A stretch of 64,000 bases of DNA. Source: Paragonimus westermani. Lineage: Eukaryota; Platyhelminthes; Trematoda; Plagiorchiida; Troglotrematidae. Where the stretch lies: NCBI GenBank assembly GCA_008508345.1, contig QNGE01003623.1, positions 1 through 64,000 on the forward strand, in the 5' to 3' direction. A program made the position numbers and the translations under genes. The notes under the pieces were generated by a model that was not told the DNA's origin, searched no databases, and worked only from the letters and a program-made list of their open reading frames with translations. How positions within the stretch are numbered: position 1 is the first letter of the stretch; each line of letters starts with the position of its first letter. Positions 26,691-40,327 of the stretch are shown in pieces.

Positions 26691-26780
26691 TCCACCTTAC
26701 GTGGTGCGTGTAAGACCAGTCAGCTGCGGAGCGGTGCCTTGACTTTCGCTGAACCTGCAACTCATACAGATGTAAATAAG

Positions 26781-29700
26781 AGATGAGGAAGCTAGCTGTT
26801 TGTACTGGTGTTCGTTAAGACCAGGGCACTCGAAGTAATACTACTTCTGACACTGGTCGTACTGCATGCCGTTTTGTACGGACATTTTATATCCATACCG
26901 GCCGCAGGCGCTTGCTGCTACAGACTGTCTGCTGAGTCCCAGCACTGCTAGATCTGACACGGGTCATTGTCGACAAGGATGCTCAGTATGCAAGGGGGCT
27001 AAAAAATTAGTACAAATAATAAAATACGCAATGAGTTATGCCATTCGACAAAGAATAGCAATGATCGTGTATAATTTTTGATGCACTGGGCACCAAGATA
27101 GCGAAAATATGAATGGACAATGACAGCGAGGAAATTTTAACCAAATTTTGAGTTACCCGCGCAGAACAGATTTGTCATTATTGCTGAACTGTTACTGGGA
27201 CGCGTGACTTGGTAAATGGGGGGAATTCTGGAGACATGGTCAGAGTTTAGAAGATCGAAGGTAAAGTGGTTAGCGCTTTTTCGCCAAATAATCAACAATA
27301 GCGGGGTGAAGAAATAACGTTATTTGAAACATTCTTTTCCCGTCAAAAATAACGTTATGTTCAGCCGTAATGAACAGTTCACCAGTATTTAGGCGAGATA
27401 TTATTTTCCTATTAACTTCAGGCGATTAATTCACTCCGCAAATTAGTGAGCAACTTCGAATAGACATCTCAAAGGGTATAACAGTAGCTGGTGAATACTA
27501 TCACGCTGCAGTTTTTAGTATAAAATTTGACGCACAATCTAAGAAATATCACGGGTCAGCCCACCTACCAATTAGCTGATTGCAGCAACGACCAGCGAAA
27601 CAATCATCACCGTTGCCGTGCTGTGCACATAGTTGAAGTTACTGGTTGCTTGAAGGTACAAAAAATGTTCCCGAACTCAGGGTAAAATGCAGGCGACGTA
27701 TTTTCACCATTCCGCACAAAGATCAAGGGTTGTCTGATTTCCAAATGAGAACTGAAAGTTCACTATTTCCTCCATAAACGGTGTTGTTTTTAAATATGGA
27801 ACAAAGCGTCGTACAATTCACCAGATATATGCTGAAGGCCTTCGTAAGTGCAACAGCAAAAGGTTGTGAACTATACGACGCACTAAGTAAGCTTCGGAGA
27901 AGCATGGTGTCTACGAGGTACCGTATATTGACACGCTACTCCACTTCAAAGTTGTGTGCTTATTTCATAGCAGTCAGCTTTGCTGCAAAGACAGTCAAGT
28001 TTACGTCGGTTAACCAAACAGAATTTTTAATCCAGTTTGAAACGTAGTTAACGGGAAATGACAAGATAATATTTGTCTATTGCGAATACAAGAACACTAC
28101 TCACATTTACAGTGCACGTTATAAACTGGGAAGTTACAGTTACAGTATCAGAGAGTGCGTGTCCAGGCTCAAGGAATGTGCATCAGAATTTCCAGCTGCG
28201 TTGTATTTCATATTAAGCAGACTGATGTACGGGTGCAATAGCCATTCTCTTGACACGATCGGTCACCCGGTACAACGAATTTCTGAAGCAGTTCCCACAT
28301 AGGACGCAAAACATGAAACTCCTTGCCCACTGTCCACTTGCATTGAGCTGACACAAACAACGGCCTAACATATCGTCATACAAGTAACTTTTACACCTTT
28401 CCGGGCATGCACACCCAAGGTGGTATCACCGAATGACTGCCAATTAAAAAACTGAACGCTCCTACTCCTTTCCGAAAATGGCTCACTTACGTCTCCATAT
28501 TAAGGAGCGACCGCGAAACAGCCTAGTTATTCGGAATCACCTTGGTTTTCACTAACGCTCACGAGCAGATCATCATCTGAAATTCCTAGCAGATAGTTCC
28601 ACAGTAATTTGGGCCATTTTGACAAAACTTTCAGGCACACATATCACACCGACTTTTGTGTAACTAACAATCACATTCAATAGTAAACTTATCATTTTTG
28701 ACTGGCAAATGAGTGCACAGACAAAATATGGCTGAAAAACGATCATGGAAATGTTCAAACTGTGCTTATAAACCGTGAATTTTTTAATGGAGTACATTGG
28801 ACGACACATATAACACCTTCTAGACAGCAGTCTAGCTATGACACCCTGTTTTCAAACATTTATTCCAGTGGTTTTCAACTCACATATCGAGGGCAACCTA
28901 ACTTTTCACTGTCTACAGGAAAAATTGATGAAGCTATTGGTCTGCTGAGAAACGGTAAGTGTGCGACTTGCGTTTAAGCCTGATCGATGGAATCTTTCTC
29001 CCAAAGGTACCACATGTTTACTTTGAGAGATTTGAACGCTAGGACAAGAAAATATCAGCCTCTGTGCGACTTCGATTCAAACAAAACATATTTGGAACAG
29101 TGGATCCGTTATGTGAAGAAATGCACCTTAGTCTTTTGGATCATACTTGGATTTCTGAGATAAAGTAATGTGAATTAAGTCACAGCCGACTAGTAGTTCA
29201 TGGGGACAATGAATGAAGGCAGCTGTGATTGCTATTCAAGTTACAATGAACAGTATCCGTTGCGTTTATGTCCACGGTTCCTGGTTTGTAGAATGCCAAC
29301 TTGCCGTTTTTCAACGAATCTGTCGGATGCGGATGCGTACTCATGTTGGTGTTCAGAAAATACCATGACCCTGAAGTTGTTAGTGTTCTTTTAACGTCTG
29401 GTGGTGTTAAAAATGTTACGGTATTTGAGAGGAGCAACAATAGTGGCATATCCGACTGATGTTTTGAGCAAAATAGATACTGATAAGTATACTCAGTCAC
29501 CGTCTTACCGAATATAACTGGATCATCATCATCGTTGTCTCCTCAGGAATTTAGTTATCTGGCTGATTCGCCGAACTGTGATGTGCTATTTTTTGAGAGG
29601 AAATACTCGTTGAAATGATTTTTAATTCATCTGCAAAAAGCTCTGTAACATACATTCACATTTGGAGGAGAGCCAAATGACTAAGAAGTATACCCAACAA

Positions 29701-31372
29701 ACGACGTGGCCTTTCCCAACAAAGTTCAGAAAGTGCCGTCAGAATTCATAAAACAGAATTGGTGAAATATATGTCGATATTATTTTATAAAAATGCATAG
29801 AACTAGATCGATACTTGTGGGAAAAATAACGGGGATTAACATGGTGGTTGGACGAGTGAATCCCAACGTTAACACTGTGTAACCGAAACAAGCATGTGCT
29901 GCTATTAAGCAGTAAATTGTCTCTTCAGTTTACTAAGGAACAGTCTTGCTACTGCCCACATCATGGGGATAATACGCATGTACTGAATACCACCAGAACG
30001 GGCATAGTGAGCGCAACATAGGCCAAGGACATTCTTACCCTTTCTATTGATGCATGAGTAGCAGACCTTATGTGCCCATGTTTCTTATTATCTGGAACTG
30101 CATATTTTCAGATCTGAATATTTAGCAAAACATCTCAGTCGGAAAACTAACTGATATGTTTATTTCGAGTGGATCAAGTGAATACTGTTAACAGAAACTT
30201 CAAACTATCTAGGTGCAAAGGAATACTAAATGAGATATTTGTGGTCAAATACTTGGAAATGTTACTTTTTCAGCGACGGAGGCATTTAAAAAGCGTAAGC
30301 GAAGTATAAAAAGTTAATCCATAATATGTTGCATCCACGTAGATATCCACGAGTGAATCCAGTGCAATTTTACCTGAGTTACGAAGTCAACTTCTGGAAG
30401 GTATTAGAAAGCGACAGTGAAATTCGCAATCAGTCGTTTACAGACATCTAGTAGGTCTGGGTACATTTAGTAACCAGTAATATTGGGGATGAAAAATGAA
30501 ATCTGGTCTTCGACATAAATGGTCAGTCGTTACTTGGTTGGAACAAGTGGTAAAGCGCAGATGTAAAAAACGCGAACCTTGAGTTTTGGACACCAATTTA
30601 TTGACTGCCAAAAATCTTCCTGTCCTTTTAATAGATCACCACAATCATTTAATGATCCGTATTGCTTCTTGGTCGGAAGCTACGGTTTCTTGCCCACAGC
30701 GAATCCCTACTAATGACCAGTTACCACTGGATTATTTTTATTCAAAGGGTGCTTGGGCATGAAAACACGTTGCACCATTCGTATTACCTGCGATTTATCT
30801 TCTCTGATTAGTGACAACTCTTGTAGATTTTGAATATATAATTCCGAACCACTGTTTGTAATGTTCATCGTTAACTGCGTAGTATATGGAGTGCTTCATG
30901 TCACTGTTGCTTACTTCGTGTTAACTTTACTGTTCACTATTCAGTAGTCTAGATAATGGTTACAACTGCGAGAACATATTCGTAAGTCTACAGTTGGTAA
31001 CATGGTCGATGTATGTGTCGCAAGTTTACGCTACAACGAATCGCGATCGATGATCATTCGCCGTCTATATTTCATCCAACATTAAGAAACTGATGATATT
31101 TAGAAGTGATGAATCCACGAAGAAAGAATAGTTAATAGGGTGTGAGAAATTTGCAAGATTATTAACCTCAGTCATGAAAGAAATTTCACCTTGACAAGTC
31201 GTGTTTGTTGAAAACGGAAAGACAGAGTTTTTGCTTCTGTGCGCCAAATAAATTGAGTACTTTGTATGCGATTCCATTCTGTTTGACAGTCAATCAAAAC
31301 TTTACCAAATCTTCTGCTTGCTATTTGGGTCTGTGTAGCGGGAGGACGTGTGTTGCCCACTTAAGTAATTGG
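26781..31372. other. No gene recognised
   Basis: Frames of at most 100 codons (29,198-29,500 minus) without motifs. The only structured item is the pair of palindromes near 27,312-27,358. The stretch immediately 5' of the LINE (26,781-26,950) may hold part of its 5' leader but shows no diagnostic sequence. Confidence 0.5.
27312..27358. other. Pair of ataacgttat palindromes
   Basis: A perfect 14-base palindrome aaataacgttattt at 27,312-27,325 is followed 35 bases later by aaataacgttat at 27,347-27,358, each preceded by an A-rich run. They could be chance, a dimeric protein-binding site, or the decayed tip of a repeat. No neighbouring gene favours one reading. Confidence 0.4.
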
Positions 31373-31600
31373 ATGTAATTTGTTTTCAAGTTGACCATCA
31401 CTCACATTTGATCGCAGCCTTCGCATTCAGATAGACTTTCCGGCCGGCCTCTTTGGGACAAAAGCACTAGACTCGAGTTTTGCTCTGATTAGAGCTCGTC
31501 AGTGGTGCATATCCTTGCCACGGCCGGAATTTGAACTCCGGCCATTCCAATCATGAGGCAACCGTGTTGACCACTGCGCCATTGACCTCACATTAGGCAC
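31373..31600 (-). mobile_element. tRNA-derived SINE, best copy in the window
   Basis: Read on the minus strand from 31,600, the head has an A box (tggcgcagtggtcaacac) and, about 40 bases on, a B box (gagttcaaattccggcc). These are the internal pol III promoter of a tRNA gene. The body then matches 1-180 through gacgagctct, ctcgagtctag, gtctatctgaatgcg and caaatgtgagtgatggtc, ending near 31,373 with a short A/C-rich tail. Length is about 228 bases. The tRNA-like head has no pairing acceptor stem, as expected for a SINE rather than a functional tRNA. Target-site duplications are not obvious. Confidence 0.8.
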
Positions 31601-31689
31601 AACCGAATTATCAAATCTGAAAGCGCAACCACTCTCGCTTATGAGCAATGATCAGGTTGCCCGATCGTCTCGAGAGGAGACACAGTTAC

Positions 31690-31727
31690 TGCCTGTCAGT
31701 AGTGCATATCCTTGCAACTTCCGTCGC
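31690..31727 (-). mobile_element. Short second fragment of the same SINE
   Basis: Plus-strand gtcagtagtgcatatccttgca matches gtcagtggtgcatatccttgcca inside the adjacent SINE (about 31,499-31,521). Only about 38 bases are alike. It may be the remnant of an older copy or of a local duplication. Confidence 0.5.
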
Positions 31728-34700
31728 AAAGCATACACTACAAACAGGACACTTAGTCAAAGTTTCTGACGCGTTCTCGATGATCTTTCGGAGCAACCGG
31801 AAACGCATACTCCCGTTTGCTAAGGCTTTGGCCATTAGACGTCACAATGTCCGGAGAACATAACATGAATTGCGTCTTCTCATTGTTTTATTCATGATCA
31901 TAACGGGAACAAACTGTTTCAAATTCCACTCAGGTTGTCCCACTCAGGGCTTTTACCTGCAACAACATTATTTTCAGTCACCGCGCTGATATGCTTACCA
32001 GTGTGTTCTAATTAAGAGATATGTTGCTGGTTTTGTATTGTTTGTTCATTTATCTGAGAAAATGATACACGGAACGAGCACTTTATTTATACGACCAGCT
32101 TCGCAAAAGAAAACTGAGTATAGACTTGGCAACTTATAGCTTCAGCACACAGTTTATACTCAAGTAGGTTGATCGTAGCCGGCATAGGGCACATATTGAT
32201 CATGGTTGCATCACGATTTCTCAAAATGCAACATGGACGCTGATAATCTGTGGTCTGAACTTCTTGCACCGTCCAACTTAATCTCCGGTGAATATTGAGA
32301 CGTGCATGAGACTTTCAATGAAACAATTGACCCACGTCGACCTTGGTCGCTATGAAACAAGGCGGCCGATATTTTGCCTGCAGTTTAGTCAGCTGGCTTG
32401 TTGACGTTAGCACGAACATCACATATGTCAGCAGACGAAGGTCTGACCAAAAACGTTCGGTACGCGCCCTAACCCAAAACACTCTTGCCGCTGTGACCGT
32501 GTTACACGCGGATCACAAAATGAAAACTTAATATTGTCTTCTTTCTGTCCCCAGTAAACAGTGACTTGACCCTAGTAATGCATTTTATTGAGGGTTTCCA
32601 GCTATATTTCAAACAGTACAATGGTTCTGATACTCGTCAAACTGATTCCTTATGATCTTCCTCCAAAAGGAATGATCACGTTGTTCGCGGTATGTTCACC
32701 TCATTCCGTGGAGTACCACACTTCAGACTACTCCACAGCCTTTTATATTTTGCGTCGAGTGTACTGACGTGTTCGTACCAAACGTTTTCAATAATTTTGA
32801 AATGCTAAAATAATATTAAATATCTGATAATCGGAACAACGGAAACTCTGTTTCACATAGCTGATATATATTAACGGTGATCCAAAGTAGTCTGCTGTAA
32901 TTCACTGTTCAAATAGAAACTCATGTTGAGACGAAAATGGAAAGAATGAACAGTACGGTGTCTCGAAAATCCGCTGTGAGCACAACACTTCTGGATAATT
33001 TTGAAAACCGCGGTCGTATGACATCAAACTTTCCTCTTCCTTTACTTTTTCTCAACAATGAAAGGTACTTTTAAATCTCACACCTTTTGTGGAGCGTTCT
33101 ATAATCTTGAGTCTCCACCTGTTTCCTTCAAAATTGATGGTCAACGAGTCAGAGTAGTGTTCACAATATGCTGCCAATTAATACGTTACAGGCAGTTTCC
33201 AGCCCATCCATATTTTGCGTGGCATGAACTCATGCATGTACACGAAAGGTTTTCGACACTTTTCAATTGCCGCAGTAAGGAAACATATCTACTGCTTAAA
33301 AAGAGGACAGGGCGTCATAAAACTGATGTATGTTGACGCATTTCAATCTCTGATGCTATATATCACTGTTTGGCTGGTAGATCGGTTCAGGGCAAGTCTG
33401 AAAGAATGAAGGATATGGTGGCTCAAAAATCCGGTATTTGCGCAACGCTTTTGAGTATTTTCGAAATTTGTTCCTCATCTGATATCCTCAGCAGCGAAGA
33501 CCAATTTTCAAACACATATCTTTCTGTACGACGTAAATTATATCAGACACCAATGCATTCTTGTGATTATCCAACGAATCTGTCCACGAGTACCTAGTTA
33601 CTCAATAATACGATCAAACCTAAACAGCTGTTCACGATTGTGATTAACTACGTGAGGCTTCAAGCAACAGTAAAATTCAGTGTGTAAATCTGTTTTCAAC
33701 AGGTGTACAGGATCTAGGCAGCGTATTTAGAATCTGCGTGAAGCTTTCCATGTAGTTTACAGCAATTCATGTGTTGTTTCACTATATCCCAAATTTTCTC
33801 CCTATTTTTGCAGCTTACGCATGTCTGTCATTGTCAACTGTACATCTGTTCAACCTAATAACTATGCAATATCAAACGATGCAACGGTTGACTTCTTCAG
33901 ATAGCTTATTCTTGGTATGGTGCCATATGTCATTCTCAGAAAGCTGCACGCAGCTGCGGAATTGCGTTTGGGTAACATTTGGTGCATAGTATATTCCATC
34001 ACAGGGTACCCAAATAGGAGACGCTCACGTCCGAGTAACGCATTCACGAGGCAGTAACATGGTTTCGTTTCAGCTATTCTCCCCAAAAATATGCATTTCC
34101 GGGCATCTTACAAGAGAAGGCTTTGAAGGACCGAACTTCATCGAGTAGCATCTTGAACGGATTTTACACCGGATATGATGAGTGTGACGTTGATTACTAC
34201 CCGGGTCGTTAATTTAATTATGGAAAGAATCGAGTGAAATATCTTCACTCTTTTTTTCTGTTAGGTCAGAATCTGACCAACCCGACGCAAACACATAAAC
34301 CTAGGCACATGGTTATCTGGAAACAGGTCTAGAACAGGGGCTGGATTCGCTATCATTTCCTCAGATCCACGGTGAATGGAGAAAAATGGATGTACTGGAA
34401 GTGCAGTTAATCAGGCAATCAGGCCAATATACATATCTGAATTCGGAGTAACTTTATAACTGTGCGCTGTCAACCAACGGCATTGGGACCAGCTTGCAAA
34501 TGAATAACTTCGTTCAAGTATGATCGTCAAATTAGGATTTCCCCCTGTCACAACAAAACGCAGAAACACTTAACGTGACAAGTTGAAGCATACCATTGTT
34601 ATCAGAATGGAAAGATACATGTAAACAGAATGGCAAATACGTACTGAATAAACGAAACTATTAAGTCTAACAAACCTTCCCAATTACACGTGAGTAACAG

Positions 34701-37700
34701 AGCGTATATTCACCAACAATAAGCGAGTCAAGTCAGAAGCCCATGAGAAGTTCCAAGAACACTAAGTCTTTCGCTCGTTTTTGTTGGTATATACAGATAG
34801 GTCGCAGAACAGTAAACATTGCAAACGTAGTCACAGCTACAGCATTAAGTCATCTTTAGGACGGCCACAGTCTTAACCCTTATTTTATTCGGGCCACTGA
34901 GTTGGACTCACGGTTGATTGAAGCTTGGCACGGGTGGACTTTTATTAAATGAGGCACATGTAAAGGACTTCAGAGACTAGGTCCCAGAATACACTCATAG
35001 ATGTTCACACGTGAGTCGAGCTAGCCCTGTAGGGGCATGTCTAGGCAGATCCGAATTAAAATAGTAGGTTACACCGGACAAAATTCCGAAGATGAAGTCA
35101 CACACGGTCCGGAATGCCGTAAACCGAACTGAAACAACTGTGAGAAGTTGCATTCTTACGCGACCGACACTTTCTAGACAGAAAATGCGGCAAATCAACA
35201 TTCAGCAAATGAACATTCGGTGGGAAATGAACGTGTACAAACCGGCTGATACCGGACAAACTTGTGGAGAGGGAGTAGACGCTTTCCGGAATGAATGCAT
35301 CAGTAGTGACAGAGAAGTCTGTGACAGCCTTGGGTAAACTGATCACAGCATTGTTGATATTACTGTTTACCTATCCATATGACAGTCGTCCAATCCACTT
35401 GCATACACGCATCATTCGCGTGATGTATCATAATAACACAGCCGTTTGAAACTACGGTCTCGAATAAACTCATTGCCGGGGTACAGGAACATTCTCAACC
35501 ATCTATCACGAAGAGGAACTTAACTAAAAGCCGTAAACATGTACATTTGAATGCTGCAGTGAAATACATGTGGTTTTCTGGTTACTCACTTCCAAATTAG
35601 CCCGTTGGAATATGTCCATCAACTCAGTGCCCTAGAGCATTCTCAAGTGGAACATCAAACCGAGTTCGATTTGAAGTTGCTATTCTTGAGAATATTCCCC
35701 TGCGTTCGATCTACAAGTTTACATATCGAATAAACATGATCGTTCTGACCAACTCAAATCAAGATTACCGAAGATAACAGGGTTTTCGACATCAGATTTT
35801 GTACTTAGCGTTTGGTACACGCCTTGTTTAGTTAACAAAATATGGGGCACTTTTCATGCAACAGACGCACATTTTCAGTGAATGTCGTCAAAACTAGAGA
35901 GCGCCATATTCCTCCGACATGCGGCTGTTACATTGAAAAATAATAAAGAGAACGATTTTGTTTATGTGCTACCTGTTTTGAGTTATACACGTTGTATTAG
36001 AGAGACCACAGACGTTCCAGTGCTATTTTCATTTTTTTTGTCTATCTCACCGTAGGCATTTTCTTTCTTGACGCTTATCTACCCTATGTACGGAGGTGAC
36101 ACTCACCAGTATGTTTGAAGTGTTTCAGTTTGTTGACTGGAGCAACAACAACTATGAATGAACCACATTGAACATCTAATTCTAACGACATCATTAAGTC
36201 TCGGTTTCATTCGATATCCACTGCGTAATAGACATAACTGTCCAGAAATAACTAGCCATTCTATTCTACTCAACATTTCCTGAATCACATCAGGAAAGGC
36301 AATAAGAATGCTGTAGGTTTCCTATACGAAACTTTCGAGCGCATCGAGGTTTCGACGTTTCGAACCCTTTCCCGTACGCAATATAATGTTCAACGCAAGC
36401 TTCCTCATTAAATCACTAACTTCCAGCCAACCTCAAGAAAACACTGACACCTATATCATTTTAATACATCTTCATGTATATTAGGGAGCAGATATTTCAC
36501 AATCATGAAAATGAAACCAAAAGTCAACTAATGACCGACCACAATACTAAAAAGTCGGCTTCAGAACGGAATGGATGATGTCCACTTGAAATATTGCGTT
36601 TCCGTGCGCCAAACAAACCATGCAAATTGACCATCTATCAGCTGTCGCTTATTGAATAGAGCTTGTAAAGGAGGATAACCGAATTGGGTGGCCACAGCTC
36701 CCGAGGTAACAGGAGGAATTGTTATTATGGACATCAAAATAGCCACAATACGTCTTATTTCAACGTGTGCTTCACAGGCACCAATGATTGAGAGATCTAC
36801 AGATGGTTAGGTTTTTCTACCTGGGTAGTGAGCTGTTGATCAACTCTTCCGTGGACTACGACCTGTGTTCTGTCATTGCCAAGACCGACAACATTTTCAA
36901 ACTACTGGGAAGACCAGTCTGCAGAAAATACAAACTGTAGAGGGGCTCATACTGTTGTTCACGCTACTGAACGGAAACAAACCTTGCCTACGTCATGAGC
37001 GGCACACACAATGTCAGGGTCTTATTCGTCCTTCTGATGTGAGTAGTGCTGTGGACATCCGGTTGTTGCACATGCTCTAATCAGCATAAGTAGTTCGCCG
37101 GGCAGTTGTGGCAAGATACTAAACATATGTCGTTAGTTACGACATATGCAGAGGGGCTCGGCTACATTTGTAGTTGTAGTTAAAGATGTGAGAACTGAAC
37201 TCTTATCAAAGGAAACGGCGATGCTGAAGCAATACTCAAACAAGTGGTTCGCACCGTGATTTGACAGAACATTCATGGAAGAGCGCGATTTAGAGCCAGG
37301 CATTCTAAAGGAACAGGACCTGAAAGCGTCAAACGAAAGTCCAGTGAGCGCCAAGATTATATTTATAAATATTTCCTGGGTAGAAACAAACTACAAGTTA
37401 TGCAAATCGCATCAAACTGAACGCGTCATGTTGTAAAAGAGGCAGCGACATGATAACAGACTTCTTAGTTTGAAATACCACCGATGCTGTCGAAGCAAAC
37501 AACAAGCTGAGATTCAGTGTATTCAACCCACAAACTAGTCAGCTTGACTGTACGTTGACAGTTTGTATAATCCAACAGTTACTACGAGAACTGCTTTCAA
37601 AATCTGAAGCACGAGTAAAAGCTACAAACACCACCACTATTACCAGCAATCCAAAATTCTAGGGGTTCGATTAATCTAGATAGACGAGAAGAGGAGTACG

Positions 37701-40327
37701 CTGGGATCACTGAGGTTCGTGATTGCTGAAAGGGGCCTCCATGCTGAATTGTCAGACAAACTAGGCACTGCTAGTAAAATAATCACACTGGATTATTGAC
37801 GCCGCGGTAGGTAGATGGCAGGCTGTAAGTTCACGTGCCTGAATCCAGCCTTGAAACAATACGTCATGGTGATCACGACTGTCTGTCCCAAAATAAGTCG
37901 TTGAAGTCACAATGATACTCGTCTTCTCTCAAGAGCTGTAATAAGTGGCCAGTAGACCACGAAACACACCTAGGTGTATGGGATTTTGAAGCACGACGCA
38001 TGTGAATATGCAAGCCACTTCTGGAGATTCGGTTTTGTGGGATGATGTAACGTAGTTGTATGGGGTGTCAGGTGTTTGACAGGATTAGATGGGTTTTACT
38101 GTTGTTTGGTTAAATCCCACTGCTAGCTATTCGTGAAAGAGTTCTTAATGTGCCCACTCAGCACACCGATCAACGTAGAGCTATCTCATCTGGCTGGTAG
38201 GTATCAGACAACTGCTGTTCTAAAATCAACCAGTATGTAACATTGTGTTCCCGTAACCCTCCCTATTGTCTCTCCGACAGAAACAGCAAACTACGTGTGG
38301 GTGTGGGGGGATAACCTCATCCCTGGAGGCGGTCACATATATTGCTAGAAACGTGTTGTTGCGCTAAAGCAAGCATTCATCAAAGGGCAGTCTGATGTAT
38401 GAACGGTAATCTAGCTGCATGACATCGGAAACTACAGAAATATCAAGAGGCGGACCTACCGAGAACCGACGAAATCCGAACATATATTTCGGTCCAACAA
38501 AAGCGCCTATCAGCAGCAACACGTTATGACCAACTTATCATGACAAATTCAAGATTCCTAAATCGTTGAGAATGGGTAGACAAGCGATACTGATAAATCA
38601 GCAAAAGGCGCACGTGGCGCTTGCGGAATCGAAGAATTGAGTGACACGACTCGAGATTCTAACGACTAAGCAAATAGGAAAATCCAGGCACTGTAAATAA
38701 CATTATGATAAGTAGGGTATCACCTACGCGAACCGTAGTAAATCGCACTAGGGATGTTGGGTCTGTTGAAGCCTGTTTGACACCTTCGCTACCTCGTGTT
38801 TGGTGTGATGAGAATCAATGAGTTTGTTGAGACATTTTTGATTTGCTTGCAAAAAGCGAATACCGAATATTTGTCTATATCTGTTCTGTGTGCAAGAAAC
38901 AGTCATGATTACTTTCTACCGTAAATGTAGGCGCAGTTGTTCTCACACCTCCCATAGAGCTTCTTCTATTACAAAGGCGGATACATTAGCTGGACTGAAG
39001 ATAAAATGCGCACATAATTGCCATCGTTTAGCCCTACGTGTGTACACATATAGTGACTCCACTAACGGCAAATTATGTAGATTTCACGCATCACTTAGCA
39101 GGTCATTTAAAAAAATTGAATATTTCATTCCATATTCACTAGGCAGACTAACACGCTCGTAGCACAGTTTGTATCTCACACAGGACTGCTCTACCAGAGA
39201 GGTCATACACTGCTACAAGTCTTCTTGAGTGAAACCAGTTCGCGTGAACTATAGGACCAGATGAACGAACTAACGCGCTCAGCTGACTCAGAACAAACGG
39301 CCGGTCATTTCTTGGCCTTAGACGGATTGCGGGAGACGTAATCATAGAAGTGGTCATTTTCACTAGCGGTGTGACAAATAGTTGGACTTCATTCACAACA
39401 ACATTTGGGAGACTCATCTCGATACAGTCACCGGCACACGAACATGATTTGCGGGCCGATGCCGTGCAGATTAACTATCATCGCACACGCACACGCAATC
39501 GCTAAGCAAGTAGATTCGCTTATCAGCACCATCATCGGGAAAACTCCCAAATTGTGTCACTTGAAATTCTAAATCTAGAAGCCACCGAGAGGAATGTGGT
39601 AGACTACAGCTCGCCTGCTCGTTTCACCAAGACTATTGAAATCATGATGAATGCAGGCAGAAAATGGAACGCACAACCTACGAATAATAGAAATGAGGTT
39701 TCCATAAAGAAACGTGGGAAGAAAATTCAATAGTGATGTTCTAAACGATATTTGTTTGAGATGATCACACTACACCTGATTAAGTGCATCCCGGAAAATT
39801 AAAAAAATACAGCATATGCAGCAAATTGATATTCACTGAAAATGCCAAGTCGAAGTATGGAAGAACCACGAGCATTACCAAGGCAGTGCCAACTCACTGG
39901 ACAGTCCTTTTACACACTAAACGGTGGCTTCAATCATTTATTGGAGCTTGCCTCCTCTATTGTGTCCAGGTATTGTTACGGTGCACGTCAGTTGATAAGA
40001 ATGCCGACGGACTGCTGATGCTGTGATTTGCTTCGAGTAAGATACACGACGGAAAAAATCGGTGTCTTTTGTGAGTGATATTTGGCTTCAACCACATACC
40101 TTCCATCGGATTAGCTGACGCAGGTACACAACCATTTAGGACATTTCTCCGTCACCCTGACATCCACCTGCCTATCCGCCACCTCTATTCAAATGGAGGT
40201 GCACTCACACGAATATTAATATAGGCGTTGTGTGGTAAGATGGAGGTATCAAAATAACATCCATTGCACTTGATAGTCTCCAGAATGAATCCATTTCGCT
40301 TGATCTCAGTTGTAACCCAGACATAAT
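31728..40327. other. No gene recognised over 8.6 kb
   Basis: No frame exceeds about 92 codons (33,058-33,336 plus) and none has a motif. A degenerate 460-base duplication may be present at 32,941 and 33,401. Around 37,700-38,550 I looked for transposase or RT motifs because several frames have protein-like composition (for example LLEIRFCGMM, VFDRIRWVLLLFG), but could not assign a family. A very old mobile element is possible there. Confidence 0.45.
32941..33470 (+). repeat. Possible degenerate direct duplication, offset 460 bases
   Basis: The block at 32,941 (aaagaatgaacagtacggtg, then tctcgaaaatccgctgtgag) resembles the block at 33,401 (aaagaatgaaggatatggtg, then gctcaaaaatccggtatttg), and both continue with an acaacacttctgga / caacgcttttgagta block. 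About 70 bases align with many substitutions; beyond that similarity fades. The intervening sequence shows no further copies. Confidence 0.4.

Larger units (their letters stand above)
22620..26780 (-). mobile_element. Nearly full-length CR1/Jockey-like LINE (ORF1 plus ORF2)
   Basis: Reading the minus strand from high to low coordinate, there is a coiled-coil ORF1 (26,690-25,977), a frame-shifted Pro/Ser-rich region (about 25,880-25,444), an APE endonuclease (about 25,440-24,800), a linker, and a reverse transcriptase with C-terminal domain (about 24,200-22,689). A short 3' tail follows. The translated RT is clearly the same family as the one at 60,452-61,975, with long near-identical stretches. 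Lesions are few: one in-frame stop in ORF1, and in ORF2 a point nonsense at block 3, a 2-base net deletion, one nonsense in the thumb and several stops in the first part of the endonuclease. No target-site duplication or 3' microsatellite could be defined by eye, so both ends are approximate. Confidence 0.85.
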
